The position numbers and the translations under genes are program-made. The notes under the pieces are model-generated. The model saw nothing but the letters and a program-made list of their open reading frames with translations. It searched no databases and was not told where the DNA came from. Below, piece by piece: positions 11,301-24,728 of a DNA stretch of 64,000 nt. How positions within the stretch are numbered: position 1 is the first letter of the stretch; each line of letters opens with the position of its first letter. Origin of the DNA: Cytidiella melzeri (lineage: Eukaryota > Basidiomycota > Agaricomycetes > Polyporales > Irpicaceae); contig JABYQR010000083.1 in NCBI GenBank assembly GCA_022592445.1, positions 62,001 through 126,000 on the forward strand, written 5' to 3'.

Positions 11301-13925
11301 AGACCGTTTCCGCGACTCGTCTCCAGTGCATAATTCGCCGGTATACACAACGACGCAGGTTCCTCGATATTCGCAATGCAGTCGTTCGATTCCAAAGCCG
11401 TGAGTATCGTTTGACGCATGAGATAATTCACTGTAGCTTATTGTGTTCAAAGGTGTCCGTGGTGCTCAGGCTCGTCGCCTGTACAAGGATTCTCGTCAAG
11501 CACACGCCGTTACCTCACTGCAGAGTTTGCTTCGTGGCCTGTGAGTCGTTGCCCAGGTAAACTATGCTATTAGCTGACTTTACTGATGCTCTTTTCCAGC
11601 TTGACGCGCCGGGCATTCCAATCAGACGTCAAGCGCGTCGTCTATATACAATCTTGTATCCGTCGTCGCCTGGCCCGTAAGGAGCTCAAAGCATTAAAGG
11701 CGGAAGCTCGCTCAGTCTCCAAGTTCAAGGAGATCTCGTACCGTCTGGAGAACAAGGTGGTCGAACTGACCCAGTCGCTGCAGAAGCGAACCGAGGAGAA
11801 GAAAGGCCTCGAAGTTCAGTTGCGCCAAATCGAACAGCAGCTCACAAGTATGACAGCTCGCCACGACGATGCAGACGCACGAGCCAAGCAAATGCAAGCT
11901 ACATTAGTGGAATCACAGGCTCTACTTGCGGAAAGAGACGAGCTGATTCAGAAGAAAGTGGATGTGGAAAAGCGGCTTGAGGAAGCTCTCGCACGTGCGG
12001 CGGAGAAAGAGGAAACGATTCAGAAACTCACAAACGATGTTCTGCGGCAAGCCGCCGAACTCGACGCTCGGCAGAAAGCTATTGATGCTGTCCCTGTTCG
12101 GAACGCTGACGACAGCTCCGTTATTCTCACACTCAAGAATGAGGTCAGCAGTTTGCGCGAACAGCTCAACAGAGCGAATGCTTTGAACGCACTTACCAGC
12201 AAGTCGGGACGCTTGGAGCCAACGTCTCCTACATTTGCACCAAACTTGCGTCTAGCGGAGCCAATCGGTGTATCAAATGCTACGGCAGCAAACGGTGCGC
12301 CTGTTACCAATGGCCGTGGTCACCAACGAAGACACAGTTCTGCCGGAGTCTACGCAATCGTACCGTCAGAGCACCGAACATCTGCGGACGAACTCATGAT
12401 GATGGCGAAGCGAAGCCAGACGGCAAATCCCCGTGCTGTATCAGTTGCATACAATGCCGAGGATGGTATGCCTCGCTTCCGTGGTAACGGTCTCAGTGAC
12501 ATTTACGACGACCCAGCTGAAGAGAAGATTCGGTTGATGCAAGATGCTCGCCACCTAGACGAGGATGTACTTGAAGGTCTCATTCGTGGCCTAAGAATCC
12601 CACCTCTTGCCCCGAACAATCCTTCAGTCGTGAAGGAGGTTCTCTTCCCTGCCAACCTCATCAGTCTCATCACGAACGAGATGTGGAAGTACGGGTTGAT
12701 TCAGGAGAGCGAACGTTTCCTTGCCAATGTTATGCAAACCGTACAGACGCATGTCATGGTATGTGATGTAGAGATATTCCACTATCGTATTGCTCACGCT
12801 ACGCACAGTCCTTCACGGGCGAGGACGCGATCCAGCCCGGCATCTTCTGGCTGTCCAACGTTCATGAAATGCTCTCGTTCATTTGTGTGGCAGAGAGCGA
12901 CATGCTCCAAGGCATCGGTCCCGGCGAGGAGAACGCAGTCAGACCTTTCGAATGGGAAGACTACGAGCGACTCGTCTCCGTCGTCAAGCATGACTTGGAC
13001 AGTCTCGAATACAACATTTATCACACCTGGATGTCGGAGACAAAAAAGCGGTTGTCGAAGATGGTCATCCCTGCCCTTATCGAGAGCCAATCATTGCCGG
13101 GCTTCACCACCAGCGACGGTGGTGGCCGTTTCTTCAACCGTCTCATGAACACCAACACGCAGCCTGCCTTCAGCATGGACGACATTTTGAACCTCCTTAA
13201 CAAAGTCTGGCGCAGCTTGAAGAGCTACTATATGGAGGAATCAGTTGTACACCAAGTTGTGACGGAACTCCTGAAGCTGATTGGCGTGACGAGTTTCAAC
13301 GATCTGCTCATGAGGCGTAATTTCTCCTCGTGGAAGCGCGGTATGTAGTCCCACGATAACTTGATCTCCAATTTCTGACTGCGGAAACACATAGCCATGC
13401 AAATTCAATACAATATCACTCGAATCGAGGAATGGTGCAAATCTCACGACATGCCGGAAGGTACTCTTCAGCTAGAACATTTGATGCAGGCCACCAAACT
13501 GTTGCAGCTCAAGAAGGTTGGCAACAGATAATCTTAGTGAAGATCATGAAACTGACTGCTCGGACAGGCTACCGCCGCGGACATCGAAATCATTTATGAT
13601 GTGTGCTGGATGTTGACACCGACACAGATCCAGCGCATGTGTACGAACTATTATGTTGCTGATTATGAGGTAAGGAGTCGAATCCATCATAGAGAATCTG
13701 TAACTCATTGTCATTCAGTCGCCGATATCTCCAGAGATCCTACGCGTCGTAGCATCTCGCGTGAATTCTAATGACCGTAACGACCATCTTCTCCTTCCCC
13801 CAGAATTGGACGACGTCGGAGCCTACGAATTGCCCTTGCCGCGCGAGGTTTCTGGGCTAGAGACATATGTACCTGCGTACTTGAATGTACCACACCTCCG
13901 CAGGCTGGCTGCTCTGGTAGTATAG
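8322..13925 (+). CDS. MYO2: class V myosin heavy chain (Myo2/Myo5 type)
   Basis: The ATG at 8322 reads [20 protein letters not shown], the SH3-like N-terminus. The motor has the P-loop [10 protein letters not shown] (Ser codon split by an intron near 8952), switch [10 protein letters not shown], switch [29 protein letters not shown] and [10 protein letters not shown] at the actin-binding/converter end. Six IQ motifs follow (for example [37 protein letters not shown]), the number typical of class V. Then come a coiled coil (12000-12200), a Ser/Asn-rich linker and the dilute (DIL) cargo-binding domain, ending at TAG 13923-13925. About 1600 aa, about 14 introns. It should carry secretory vesicles and organelles along actin to the hyphal tip. 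The frame is complete; apparent breaks are short introns. Confidence 0.96.
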
Positions 13926-16900
13926 GATCGCTTGTATCGCTTGTTTCTGTCTCTGTGTCGGGTCTCAGTTGCTCTGCCATGTATAATTTAGATTGTCTAA
14001 TTTGCTTAGTATCGAATGATTTGCGTACCTCTATGAGTCCTGGAGAATTAGTGTGCTGTGGCGTAAACGGAAGGTCCTAAAGATGTTGCTATCCACTTAA
14101 GCTTACATAACCGTGACTGTTCCCGTTTACTTGCCTGATTCGGGCTGCTGCGATCAATGGATCTCCGCATCAATCTTGATTTTCCCAAATGGGAAGTGAC
14201 TTACGCGATCACGTGCCTGCGACGTTTTCTGCCGCTCAGCGCGTCTCGCAGCCTTTCTCCTGTCGCTCACTCTCCTCGCAGTCCCGCTCGACAACTCGAC
14301 GGACACCCTGCCAGCAACTCTTGCCTTGTCGAAGACCTTCAACGCTCCAGGTCCCTTGCTCTTGTCTTAGCTGCCCTTCATCCGCCAGCTCATTGCTGCT
14401 TCAGCCAACTTTTTCTCACCTTCCAACCAAGGGTGCGATCTAACCTAACTACAAATGGGGCTGTTGCGTGTCTTTATTTAACTTGCGGGTTTTTGTCTCT
14501 CTGGTATGTGCTTCGAGCAGCGGGTACTTGGTATTCCTGTCAGGCATGGGCCAATCAGCGACGTGCACGGTTTCTTGAGGGTATTGAACATTCGTGCGGC
14601 GTCCTCCTCGAGCAAGCTTGGTATCAACTCGTCACAATGACCCAGCTATCCATTGTCATACTCGCGCCTTCGGAAAGTGTGGATTCTCTGTGCAAACCAC
14701 TCTCCTCCAGGTCATACACACAGATCTCTGCCAGCGCGGCCTCGGGAATCCCAAATCACTTCATGTGTAAGGGATGGCTGCGTCGGAAGGTACGAGATAC
14801 GCGTGGCCTGGCAGGCTGTAGAGGCCAGATATTGAAGCACTAGAGGCGCGTCGCGGGGCTTCACAGGCAATGTGGTGGCTGGATAGTGAATCACGCACAG
14901 TCCACTTGCTATTCTGAGGGTACGTTGGCCGAAGACAGGCAGACGCACAAGCCTTACTTATCGAGGTTTCTTGCCTGTCGCTGCTCTTTTCTCTTACCTC
15001 TTGGAGCCTAGCGTCGCTGCTCTTGTCTCGCTAGCAGGTATACTACCAGTTGACAAGGCCCATCTTATGCAAGTCTACCAACCAGACACCTTCAGTCCGA
15101 GTCCCTGGACTCACCTTCCCGAGCAGACCGTCAGGGTCCATACGCTCAACCCCGGCAATGTTTTTCGTATTGTTACGCTTGCCGCAGACCACTTCGTCTT
15201 TACCGCTCGCTTCTTCCCAGAGGCGGTGGCCGGTAGGGCGCAAGGAGGGAGTCTGAAACGCGTAAGTCGCCGGCGTGCGCAGTGCAGCGAAACTTACGTG
15301 GCTACGTGGCTCATATGCAACTGGTGGCTTCGAAGTGGCGGTGATTGGACCAGAGCGCAAAAAAGGATGACATACAGACAAGCGAAAGTGGCGGCAGAGG
15401 TATGTTTGCTATTCGAGTATGCGGGATCTGCTTTCAGGCGCAGAGCGTATGCGGCGAAGGGCTGTATCAGCGCAGATGCAGCATATCCCTCAACCATCCT
15501 GTCCTTTCAATCACAGAAAGGCTGGACATCTATACACGCCGTGTGGTAGTATCCTGGCTTTCACACCTCATTACGGGCTCCTTGTGACGCAGTTTACTTC
15601 CGGACCTTCTCGTATGTGACACACGGGTGTGGCGACGCGAAAAGGCTCGGACTCGCGCCTCCCTACACCTCTACGCGCATTTTCCTCTTCGACTTGGCTG
15701 CTTCGTCCCTGCTGGGTTTGTGGCTCGACCCTTGATCTATTCCGCGAAGACAAACTATCTTAGACTGCTCTGTTGATCGACCAACCGCTCTTCCTTCTGC
15801 TCTTGTGACATGGGGAAACTTTCTACTCTCTCGTTGACTGCAAACAGGCACTTTGTTCGACCCAGCTGGGCCTACTTTTCCTTACACTCTCCTTGTCCCT
15901 TCATAGGATTCCATCCCCTCGTACACGGAAGTTTGCCCACAGGCCTAGGCTTCTCGGTTTAATGATTCCTCCCTTCGATGATCGAAGTTGTGACTCCCGC
16001 GGGATGTTGCAACAGAGGCTCGTCCTCGAGTACGACAACGAAAACTGTCTTCCCAGAAGACTGGGGGTGTAATCGACTGAGATACCTATGGTGCCGGGTG
16101 AATGGATCGTTGCCAGGCGTGAGTTATCCTTGCAGGAGTTGTCGGAGACGAGAAGTCAGGCTTGGCCGGTTAGAAGTGTTTTGGGTGCTCGCCCGGGCTG
16201 TAGTGAGTGTCACGGGAGCGCGTTGTGTACAGGGAGACGGTCAAAAGGTTGATCTCACTGCTTTCTGGAAGTGGAGAGCGGGATTCATGGGTTGTAGTTG
16301 CAGACTCGATGGTGTCTAGGTAGTCCGAGCGGAGGGGGCTCAGACTATGTGTGATATGTTAGGAGAGTCCTTGCCACCGTTGCATCAACACATGCTCGTG
16401 CGTCGTGTACATTCGAGCGGGAATGACGGAGTAGGTTGTTTTTCTTGGGGTTGCTAGAGATGTGGTGGTGTCCTCCGAAGCCTAGAGCACTAGGAGGATG
16501 CCAACGGAGCAGAGGCCAGTTGGAACTCGCGCGGGCTGTCGGTCTCTTTGAGATGGTGTAGGTGCGGGGGAAAGCTAGCAAGCTTTCGAAAGTGTGCTGC
16601 ATAACTGGCCGAGCCAGTACAGCTCCTTCAATTTTTGGACTTCCATCCGCACTTTTGTGGTGCTACAGTATATACTGTCCACTGTGACGAGTCCAGTCAT
16701 GGGCGTGAAATCTGGTGAGTCGTCCAAACCATCTGTGCGTCGTCTCGGTTGAAGTTCATATCTTAGCTTCCAGACTACGGCATTTTGGCATGCTCAAAGG
16801 TACAGCCTATGACTATGTACAGTGCCACGCATGTAACTACGCGTCGAATCAAGTCAATATCACTCTGTATTCGTTGTCTGTGGGTGACTACACATCCAGT

Positions 16901-17719
16901 GAAACTTTGGGCCACTTCTTCGCAAAAGCCAACCTGGAGTCCAACTCGCACCCCAGACATGCCGCCACAAGTACTCTGACGCTAGTCATCTATCCTTGCA
17001 GCTTATTGAGACTACCATGCTTTGATCCCACAGCGATATGCACGGCACTGGAAATCAACAGAGTAGAAGCACAAAAGCGTCGTCTCGTTCTGCGCCTCCC
17101 ACCGTCCCCGTTCATCTTGTACTTGGGATGGCCAATCCTATCCACATATCAGTATGCGTATGGTAGTTGAGAAACGTCCTGAAGATATCCTTCAGCAAGA
17201 TGCAAGACACGTCTCACAACACAGCCCATTGTTGGCTTTAATCGGTAGCCGCGGCGGGGCCCAGGACTTTTCGGGCGAAAGTACTCGTAGTCTCCGAATT
17301 GTTGGCGTGTTTTCCGTTTTCTATCGGGTACGATGCGGATGCTAAATAAAACGCCTCTTTGCACCAGGTAAGTCGGGTAGCCATGTAAAGTTTCTCGTCT
17401 TCAATAGTTTCCTCGGCTGACTAGACGAAGCTTGCGCATAGTCCCAGCTATGTGTTGATAATCGAAGTGTGCCTGGGGTTGTCTGCGCTGAAACCCAATA
17501 AAATGCTTTCGGCGTCTGTCCAATCTTAACGCCGACTCCGGTGGAGACCGGCGAGGACGGCCGGCGAAGCCAATGAGTCGCTGTGGACGCCGAACCGTGT
17601 CTTGGTCATCTCCATACTCTCTCCCTCTCCTCGTCGCCTTCACCTAGAGACCGTATTCTGCCTTTTACATCTCATACCTTTCTCGTTCAAACAGGGGACA
17701 AGTCCCTTCTTGGGCCCTC
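13926..17719. other. 3.8-kb gene-poor region upstream of the HECT ligase gene
   Basis: Several open frames of 60-230 codons exist on both strands, the longest at 14157-14843 and 14971-15549. None shows domain motifs, and their composition is Ser/Arg/Cys-rich noise. Pyrimidine-rich tracts recur (14970-15010, 15640-15700, 17590-17700) and a CACGTG E-box lies near 14210. I can support no gene, tRNA or transposon. It could be an extended promoter or long 5' leader of the downstream gene, a non-coding transcript, or decayed mobile DNA. Confidence 0.4.
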
Positions 17720-20697
17720 ATGTCTGTGCCTCCTCAAGCTGGCCCGTGCGTACTCCCCCTCGTGTCCCACAGTGCTCGGCTACTTACACCCGCAGCAGGA
17801 AAAAGATTCGCATTACAGGTGGGTTTCCCGCTGTACAAGTTGCTTGAAGGTTTCCACTGACCCTGAGCCAGTGGTGGCCGCCGATGGCCTTTCCAAACGC
17901 GAGGTCTTTCGTCTGCCCGACCCTTTTGCGGTCATTACTGTCGACGCGGAGCAGACGCACACAACCAGCGTTATCAAGAAGACGTTGAACCCATACTGGA
18001 ATGAAAGCTTTGACATGTGAGTCTCGCTACAAGTAAATCATTGGCCTAGCATTCAATCCTCTTGATTAGTACTGTCAAAGACTCTTCGGTTATTGCTGTA
18101 CAGATTTTTGATCAACGCAAGTTTAAGAAGCGGGATCAGGGCTTCCTCGGAGTGGTGAATGTGCGAGTCAGCGATGTGATTGACTTGGAGCTCGGAGGTC
18201 ATGGTGCGTGATTCGCATCGTCTTCATACTACTACGCTCATCGTTCATACTCTGCAGAGATGCTGACGTTGGATCTGAAAAAGTCCAACGATAACCTCGT
18301 TGTTCATGGCAAATTGATCATCTATCTGTCCACTAATGTTAGTCAGCCTATAAATAACGCAGCCTCTGGCCAAGTTGATGGCGCGACTCAGCAACTCGCC
18401 GCAACTCACCTTGACAGCTCTTCAATTTCGCTCAACACGAGCAGCAGCCTCATACCCGGGAACACATCATTGTCTCGTACTCCATCGGCCACGGCGTCCA
18501 CTACCAGTCCAGACGGTCCCCGTACTAGCATGCCACCGTCTATCACAACTCCTGTCAGCCAGCCAGAGGCCGAGGCATCACCACCTTCTGCAGATGCTCG
18601 ACCGGTCTCTACCGGCTCCGCCACAGCAGCCGCTCCGCCCATACAACAAAGCACCACTAATGCGACTGCAAACGCTCAGACTGCATCCACCAACAATGCC
18701 CAGATGCGCAATTTCAACCCACACGAAGATCAGTATGGTCCTCTTCCCGGAGGCTGGGAACGTCGAATCGATCCTTTGGGCCGTACGTACTACGTAGACC
18801 ATAACAGCCGCAGTACAACGTGGAATAGGCCGTCAGCGAATCAGACCACGAATACCCACGCCCAGGAGGGAGACACCAACGCTGCTCGAGACCAGCACAA
18901 CCGCCGTATTCTGGTGGATGACATGCTTGAAGCTGCTTCTGGAAGTGTCAATCGATCTGCGTCGGCTGCTCCAAGCAACACCGCTGCAGCGGCCATCGCT
19001 GCTAGCACTAATACCACAACCGGTGGCGCGGGTCCCCTACCATCTGGATGGGAAGAGCGTTACACGCCAGAGGGTCGTCCCTATTACGTTGACCATAACA
19101 CCCGTACAACGACCTGGGTCGACCCTCGCCGCCAGACCGTTATTCGTGTCATGGGACCGAACGGACAAAACACTGCTTTGCAACCACAGACGATATCTCA
19201 ACTTGGACCACTGCCGTCTGGTTGGGAGATGCGTCTCACATCCACCGCCCGTGTTTACTTTGTTGATCATAACACGAAGACGACTACATGGGATGACCCT
19301 CGAATGCCTTCGACCCTCGATGCGAACGTACCTCAGTACAAGCGCGACTTCAGGCGGAAGCTGATATATTTCCGCAGCCAGCCTGCTATGCGTGCTCAGC
19401 CAGGAAACTGCCAAATCAAGGTTCGCCGAAACCACATCTTCGAGGACAGTTACGCGGAGATCATGAGGCAGACCCCGAACGACCTGAAGAAGCGTCTCAT
19501 GATTAAGTTCGATGGAGAGGATGGCTTGGATTACGGTGGTCTTTCTCGGTAAGACAACTTGTTTTGACCTTAAGTGGGGCTAACAGGAATTAATTGGAAT
19601 TCAGTGAATTCTTCTTCTTGCTCTCTCACGAAATGTTCAACCCATTCTACTGCCTTTTCGAGTATTCTGCGCACGACAACTATACCCTCCAGATCAATCC
19701 GGCGTCAGGTGTTAATCCTGAACACTTGAACTACTTCAAGTTTATCGGTAGATGCCTTGGTCTGGGTATCTTCCATCGCCGTTTCCTCGACGCCTACTTC
19801 ATCACAGCGTTTTATAAGATGATTTTGAAGAAGAAGGTCACACTCGCCGATCTGGAGAGTGTGGACGCAGAGCTTCACCGTGGTTTGACATGGATGCTGT
19901 GAGTACACGCCTATTGGGTTGACTCAGTCATATTGATAACTCATGTCGTGTCACAGGGAAAACGACATCACCGATATCATTGACGAGACATTTACGACTA
20001 CGGAAGAACGCTTCGGCGAGATGGTCACCGTTGAGCTCAAGCCCGATGGTGAGAGCATCCCGGTCACGGAAGATAACAAGAAAGACTACGTCAATTGCGT
20101 CGTGGAGTATCGTATCTCTCGCCGCGTGAAAGAGCAGTTCGACGCGTTCATGTCGGGCTTCAGTGAGCTCATCCCCCAGGACTTGATCAACGTCTTCGAC
20201 GAGCGTGAATTAGAGTTGTTGATTGGTGGTATGTCGGAGATCGACGTGTAAGTACTCTTTTTCGTTGTGATCTGGCTGCCAGCTAACGATACGATGTAGG
20301 GACGATTGGGCCAAGTTCACCGACTACCGTGGCTACGAGGTTAGCGACGAGGTCGTGCAGTGGTTCTGGAAGTGTGTGCGCAGCTGGCCACCTGAGCGCA
20401 AGTCGCGTTTGTTGCAGTTCGCGACTGGTACATCTCGCATACCCGTCAACGGCTTCAAGGATCTGCAGGGCTCGGATGGTCCCCGTCGATTCACTATTGA
20501 GAAGTCTGGTGACCCTAGCCAGCTCCCAAAGAGTCATACCTGCTTCAACCGTATCGATTTACCTCCCTATAGAGATTATGCAACCTTGGAGCAAAAACTG
20601 ACTTTGGCGGTGGAGTGAGTGTTTGTCTACTATTGCGGATAAGCCATGTTTACTCACTTTCTAACGCAGGGAAACCGTTGGATTTGGACAAGAGTAA
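17720..20697 (+). CDS. RSP5: Nedd4-family HECT E3 ubiquitin ligase (Rsp5/Pub1 ortholog)
   Basis: The 26-nt first exon (17720-17745, MSVPPQAG+2 nt) is followed by a 23-nt exon (RKKIRIT) and then the C2 domain ([20 protein letters not shown]). A Ser/Thr/Ala-rich linker precedes three WW domains near 18740, 19030 and 19205 ([30 protein letters not shown], each with a YVDHN/FVDHN core and a closing Pro). The HECT domain runs from about 19420 to the end, with the catalytic Cys at 20541-20543 in [16 protein letters not shown]. The C-terminus EETVGFGQE equals the conserved Rsp5 ending. It binds PPxY adaptors through the WW domains and attaches ubiquitin to membrane transporters and transcription factors at the plasma membrane and endosomes. 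Complete, with no odd residues. Confidence 0.97.
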
Positions 20698-21440
20698 GCT
20701 TTGCAACATGTATTCCTTCTACGCTTCTGTTCTGTCGCTCGTCTTAGTGTTCCGAGTTGTCCTTTTCTTTCCTTGCCACGTTTCGTGGTAACTGCGTTTT
20801 CGTGCATCGTCTGCATCGTATATCCCGCCTACAAATCTAGTCCCAACTTTAAAGTACTCCGGTATCCCGGCTTTCTCTAACGTCCCTGCCATGTATACTC
20901 TCTTCAGTCATCAATATCACTGTATCACTGCGTCTCACAGCGTATGCGGTGTGCTCTGTCTCGCCTCACAAGTGCAAAGTCGGCAAGAAGCTAGAATTGA
21001 CACTCGCCAGTCAGTCCGGACGCAAGCAGAACGCGCCAACCGAGACAAGCAGAGGACTCGGAGGGTTCTGGTACATGAACGGCTGGAGACGAGCCTACGG
21101 ATTAGTGCAAGAGGGCATTTCCGAAGCAAATAAAGCTGATGTCCTTGTATATAACGTCTTTCAATCAGAAATGCGCATGGTGGTATAAGAAGAAAAAGCA
21201 AGCTATAGCTATCTGTGCCCTGTCCCGCAGGATATTTCACTGCCGACGTGTGCAAGGTCGACTCGCGATTGAGCGTCTCTAACGAGCGCGTCCATCCGAG
21301 TCCTGCTTCCGTCCTTTCTTCGACATTGACCTCGACGCTCACGATATTTACGACGCAGTGCCCGACTGGTATACTTCTCTCATCTAACAACTCGAGAGTC
21401 CTGCTCTGTTGCGTCCCTTCGCCAGCCTTCGACCTCCGGA
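20698..21440. other. intergenic region before the cap methyltransferase gene
   Basis: 743 bp of 3' flank and promoter. Pyrimidine-rich stretches end just before 21441. No gene, TATA box or repeat is clear. Confidence 0.5.
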
Positions 21441-24022
21441 ATGCCTGCTTTTGACCCTGTGCGAGACGCCGTCCTCAATTCTCCAGGGAACCAGACTAAA
21501 CCTCTTCCCTCTCGCATCGACCTGCCCACAACGTCGATATCGTTTCCAAATTCTTCGTCTGGCTCTGAATCCAATGCTGTGGCACCAAGCCCTCCCGCAC
21601 GGCGTGCTACCCACCTCTCAATGCTGCTGAATGACGACCCTGCTCCCGACCTTCCCCAATCGCTTTTCACACCTACGACTCCGCGTACTCCCAGCTCATT
21701 CGCTCATTTACTTCACCCAGAGGACCCTTCACCGGGCCCTAATGAGCAGCTTGCTTTTGCGACGCCTCTGCGCAGGAGGTCATCTACTCTAGAGAGCCAG
21801 ACAGGAAGGGATGGCGGTTATTTCCCTCTGACCCGTTCTCCGCTGGCTTTCCCAAGCAGCAGTGCTCAGGACCCGCCTCGTCGTCTTCCCTCCACATCAC
21901 CTCATGGCGGTCTTGCGCTACCTGGACTTCCTGCACCATTGCCAGCATCACCCCCACTGGCATTCGCAGGATTAACCCAGGCCACACGTTCACGGCCCTC
22001 TACCGCGAATTCTTCCTCCTCAGAGCAGTCTACGGCAGAAGTCCCCTTTGATCAGCCATTCCTGCCGAGCACGACGAGAAGACGATCCTCAGGGTCTTCC
22101 GACTTTTCACGCGAGCGGGAAGGTTCATTCTCATACTTCACTCCCCCGACCCGTTCCCCGCTCGCTTCATCCAGCCAGCTTCCTCGATCCTCCTCATCTC
22201 CGCGTACACGTTCACCAGCATCGCCTTTTGCGATCATGGCGGCTTCTAGCACCGTTCAGGTACCCCCTCGGTCGCCCTCTTCATCACAGCTCATAATGTC
22301 GGGCTCATCTGTGGCACCACGACCTATATCACCCGCGATGAAACGCGTAGACCGCAAGCCCTCGAGCTCGGCGCAGATGCCGCCACCGCCTTTGCCTCCA
22401 CCTGCACTTGCCACACCACAAGTGTCACTCCCTCCAAAGCAGGAGCCCCATACCAGTACAAAATCGGCTTCTCAGCTCCAACCTCAGCCTAGCATGCCCA
22501 TGTTACCCCGCTCGAACATACCCTACGCTCCCAAGCACCGCATCACACCTGCGGACTCTGTACTCATACCGCTGACACGCGATGAACTCGACAGCTTCCG
22601 GTCAGCTGCTCTTTGATTTGTGCCACTTCTTAGCGGTTTTAACGTCGCTTTCCTAGTACTTACATGGGCAGAGGAAGGCAGATGTTGAGTCAGCCGAAGA
22701 GGAAGAGAAGAGGGTCTGACCAGGAGGATGAATACCCGTCCAAGAGGACGCGAGATGTCGGGCTGATTGCTGGTCATTGTACGTCCTGTTAGTCTTATTC
22801 TTTGTATTTTACTCAATCGACAACCTGCAGATAATGCTCGCCCAGAGGTGGGCCTCAATCAGCGCAAGGACTCGCCTATCATTGGCTTGAAAAACTTCAA
22901 CAATTGGGTGAAAAGCGTACTGATCAGCAGCCAAGCGCATTCTGTGCTCGCCGCCAGTGATAATTTTGGGCCATTGAAGCATGCGGTTGGGCCTCGAAGC
23001 ATGCGTGCTCCGCTAAGAGGCGCGGGCAAAGTGCTCGACATGGGATGTGGCAAGGGTGGCGATTTGATCAAATGGAACAAAGCCAGGATACGGGAATATG
23101 TGGGAGTGGGTCAGTGACATTTCATCTTCTGCTCGAGTTACGTTACTCATATATGATGGGCGTATTCTAGATATCGCGTCTGTCTCCGTTGATCAAGCGC
23201 GAAAGCGCTACGAGGAGCTTCGCTCAACGAAATTCGCCGCTTACTTTGCAGCCGCCGATTGCTATATGCAGTCACTGAGCTCTGCGCTCCCGGACAGCAT
23301 TCTTCCGCCACTAGGCAATCCGTTTGATGTTGTCTCGATGCAGTTTTGTATGCACTATGCGTTTGAGAGCGAAAAGAAGGCGCGCACGATGATTGAGAAC
23401 GTCAGTACGTGGTTACGACCTGGAGGGACGTTCATTGGCACTATTCCAAACGCATCGTGGTTGTTGTGAGTGATTTACGAGGGAATCTCCTCGAGAACAG
23501 TGCACTAATTTTTTCTTTCGCCACCCAGGGAGCGTCTCGACGCTATTCCTGCTGACGAGCCAAGTCTATCGTTCGGGAATAGCGTGTACTCTATACGATT
23601 CGAAGAACGGAGTCACGATGCACTGTATGGCCAGCGTTACTGGTTCTATCTCAAAGACGCCGTGGACGACGTCCCGGAATATGTGGTCCATTGGGACAAT
23701 TTCGTCAAGTGCGTCACTACGCATGCCTTACATTGAAGCGTCGCTGACCTCTTGTGACTTTACAGGTTAGCTGACGAATATGGACTGGTACCGGCCTATG
23801 TCAAAGAGTTCCACGAGGTGTTCGCTGAGAACGAGGATCACTCGGAGTTTGGCCCTCTGTTGCAGAACATGAGGGTTGTAGACTCGAATGGCGAGAGTCA
23901 GATGGACGAGGACCAGTGGGAAGCGGCCAGTGAGTGCAAAATCTACTTTTCTTGTCTTGTGTGCGCGCTGAATGGTGCTGTGTATAGATATATACGTTGC
24001 ATTCGCGTTCAAAAAGCGATAG
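21441..24022 (+). CDS. ABD1: mRNA cap guanine-N7 methyltransferase (Abd1/RNMT)
   Basis: A large first exon codes about 390 residues of Ser/Pro-rich, probably disordered sequence ([13 protein letters not shown] and many SPR/TPR sites). The last residues before the intron, [12 protein letters not shown], join to [15 protein letters not shown], a nuclear localisation signal. The catalytic part starts [20 protein letters not shown] and carries the SAM motif [15 protein letters not shown]. It continues with [31 protein letters not shown], then [16 protein letters not shown]. The final short exon reads [10 protein letters not shown] before TAG at 24020-24022. It methylates the GpppN cap on nascent pre-mRNA in the nucleus. 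The N-terminal extension is much longer than in yeast Abd1 and may be a regulated Pol II CTD or phosphorylation platform (inference). Confidence 0.93.
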
Positions 24023-24728
24023 TTTTATATGTGCGTCGGACGTCATGTTGTTTGCTGGCCCGAGGCTTGGAACCCTCCCAAGTCCAGTCTGCGTGCGAGG
24101 TCTAGGCGAACAGGGCCTCATGCACATGTCTTGTACCATCGCCAGTCGCATTGTCAAGCACGCCAGCAGTGTGAGAGCACACTTATCCTCTCAATTATTG
24201 AGTCACGGCTGGTGCATGCGCGTTGTAATTTCTGTTGTATGGATACGTTCAAGGCATCGTCCGCAGTACGTGGCATTTCCACACGGTAAAGCCAATGGCT
24301 TGAGACATGTTCTCCAAACTCGTCGCAGGTTTACTAGACGCTCGAAATTGCGGCAAGTATAACTGAGATAATCTGTAGATTGATGGTCTGTCCGTGACAA
24401 ACCGTGACGCTTTTGTGACAGACACCGCTGTGCTCGTTTATACGTCCAGTACCTCCTCCCACTGCAGTGACTGCACTACTGCAGACTCAGCAAGACATAC
24501 ACAGGTACAAGATTACATACTTTGAACGGTGCTGCTGATGTTTTAAAACATGTGTAGCTGCAACAGTCAAACAACTGTCTGACATTGCCAACTTGAAGCT
24601 GACCTCGCAATCACAATCATACATCTCATCATGCTACAAATACTCAAAGCTAGAGGTCCTCTACGCTGTCCTGTTCGCCTTTTACCCCCACCCACCATAT
24701 CAGCAGCACCTACTCATCTCGCAAAGAC
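24023..24728. other. intergenic region before the aminopeptidase-like gene
   Basis: 706 bp. I see no gene. A pyrimidine/CCAC-rich stretch (24680-24715) directly precedes the ATG at 24729 and looks like a fungal transcription start region. Confidence 0.5.

Noticed and set aside
14157..15549. Open frames of 228 and 192 codons in the gap upstream of the HECT ligase gene
   Set aside because: No domain motif, no signal or membrane pattern, Ser/Arg/Cys-rich composition typical of random GC-rich frames, and competing frames of similar length on the other strand.
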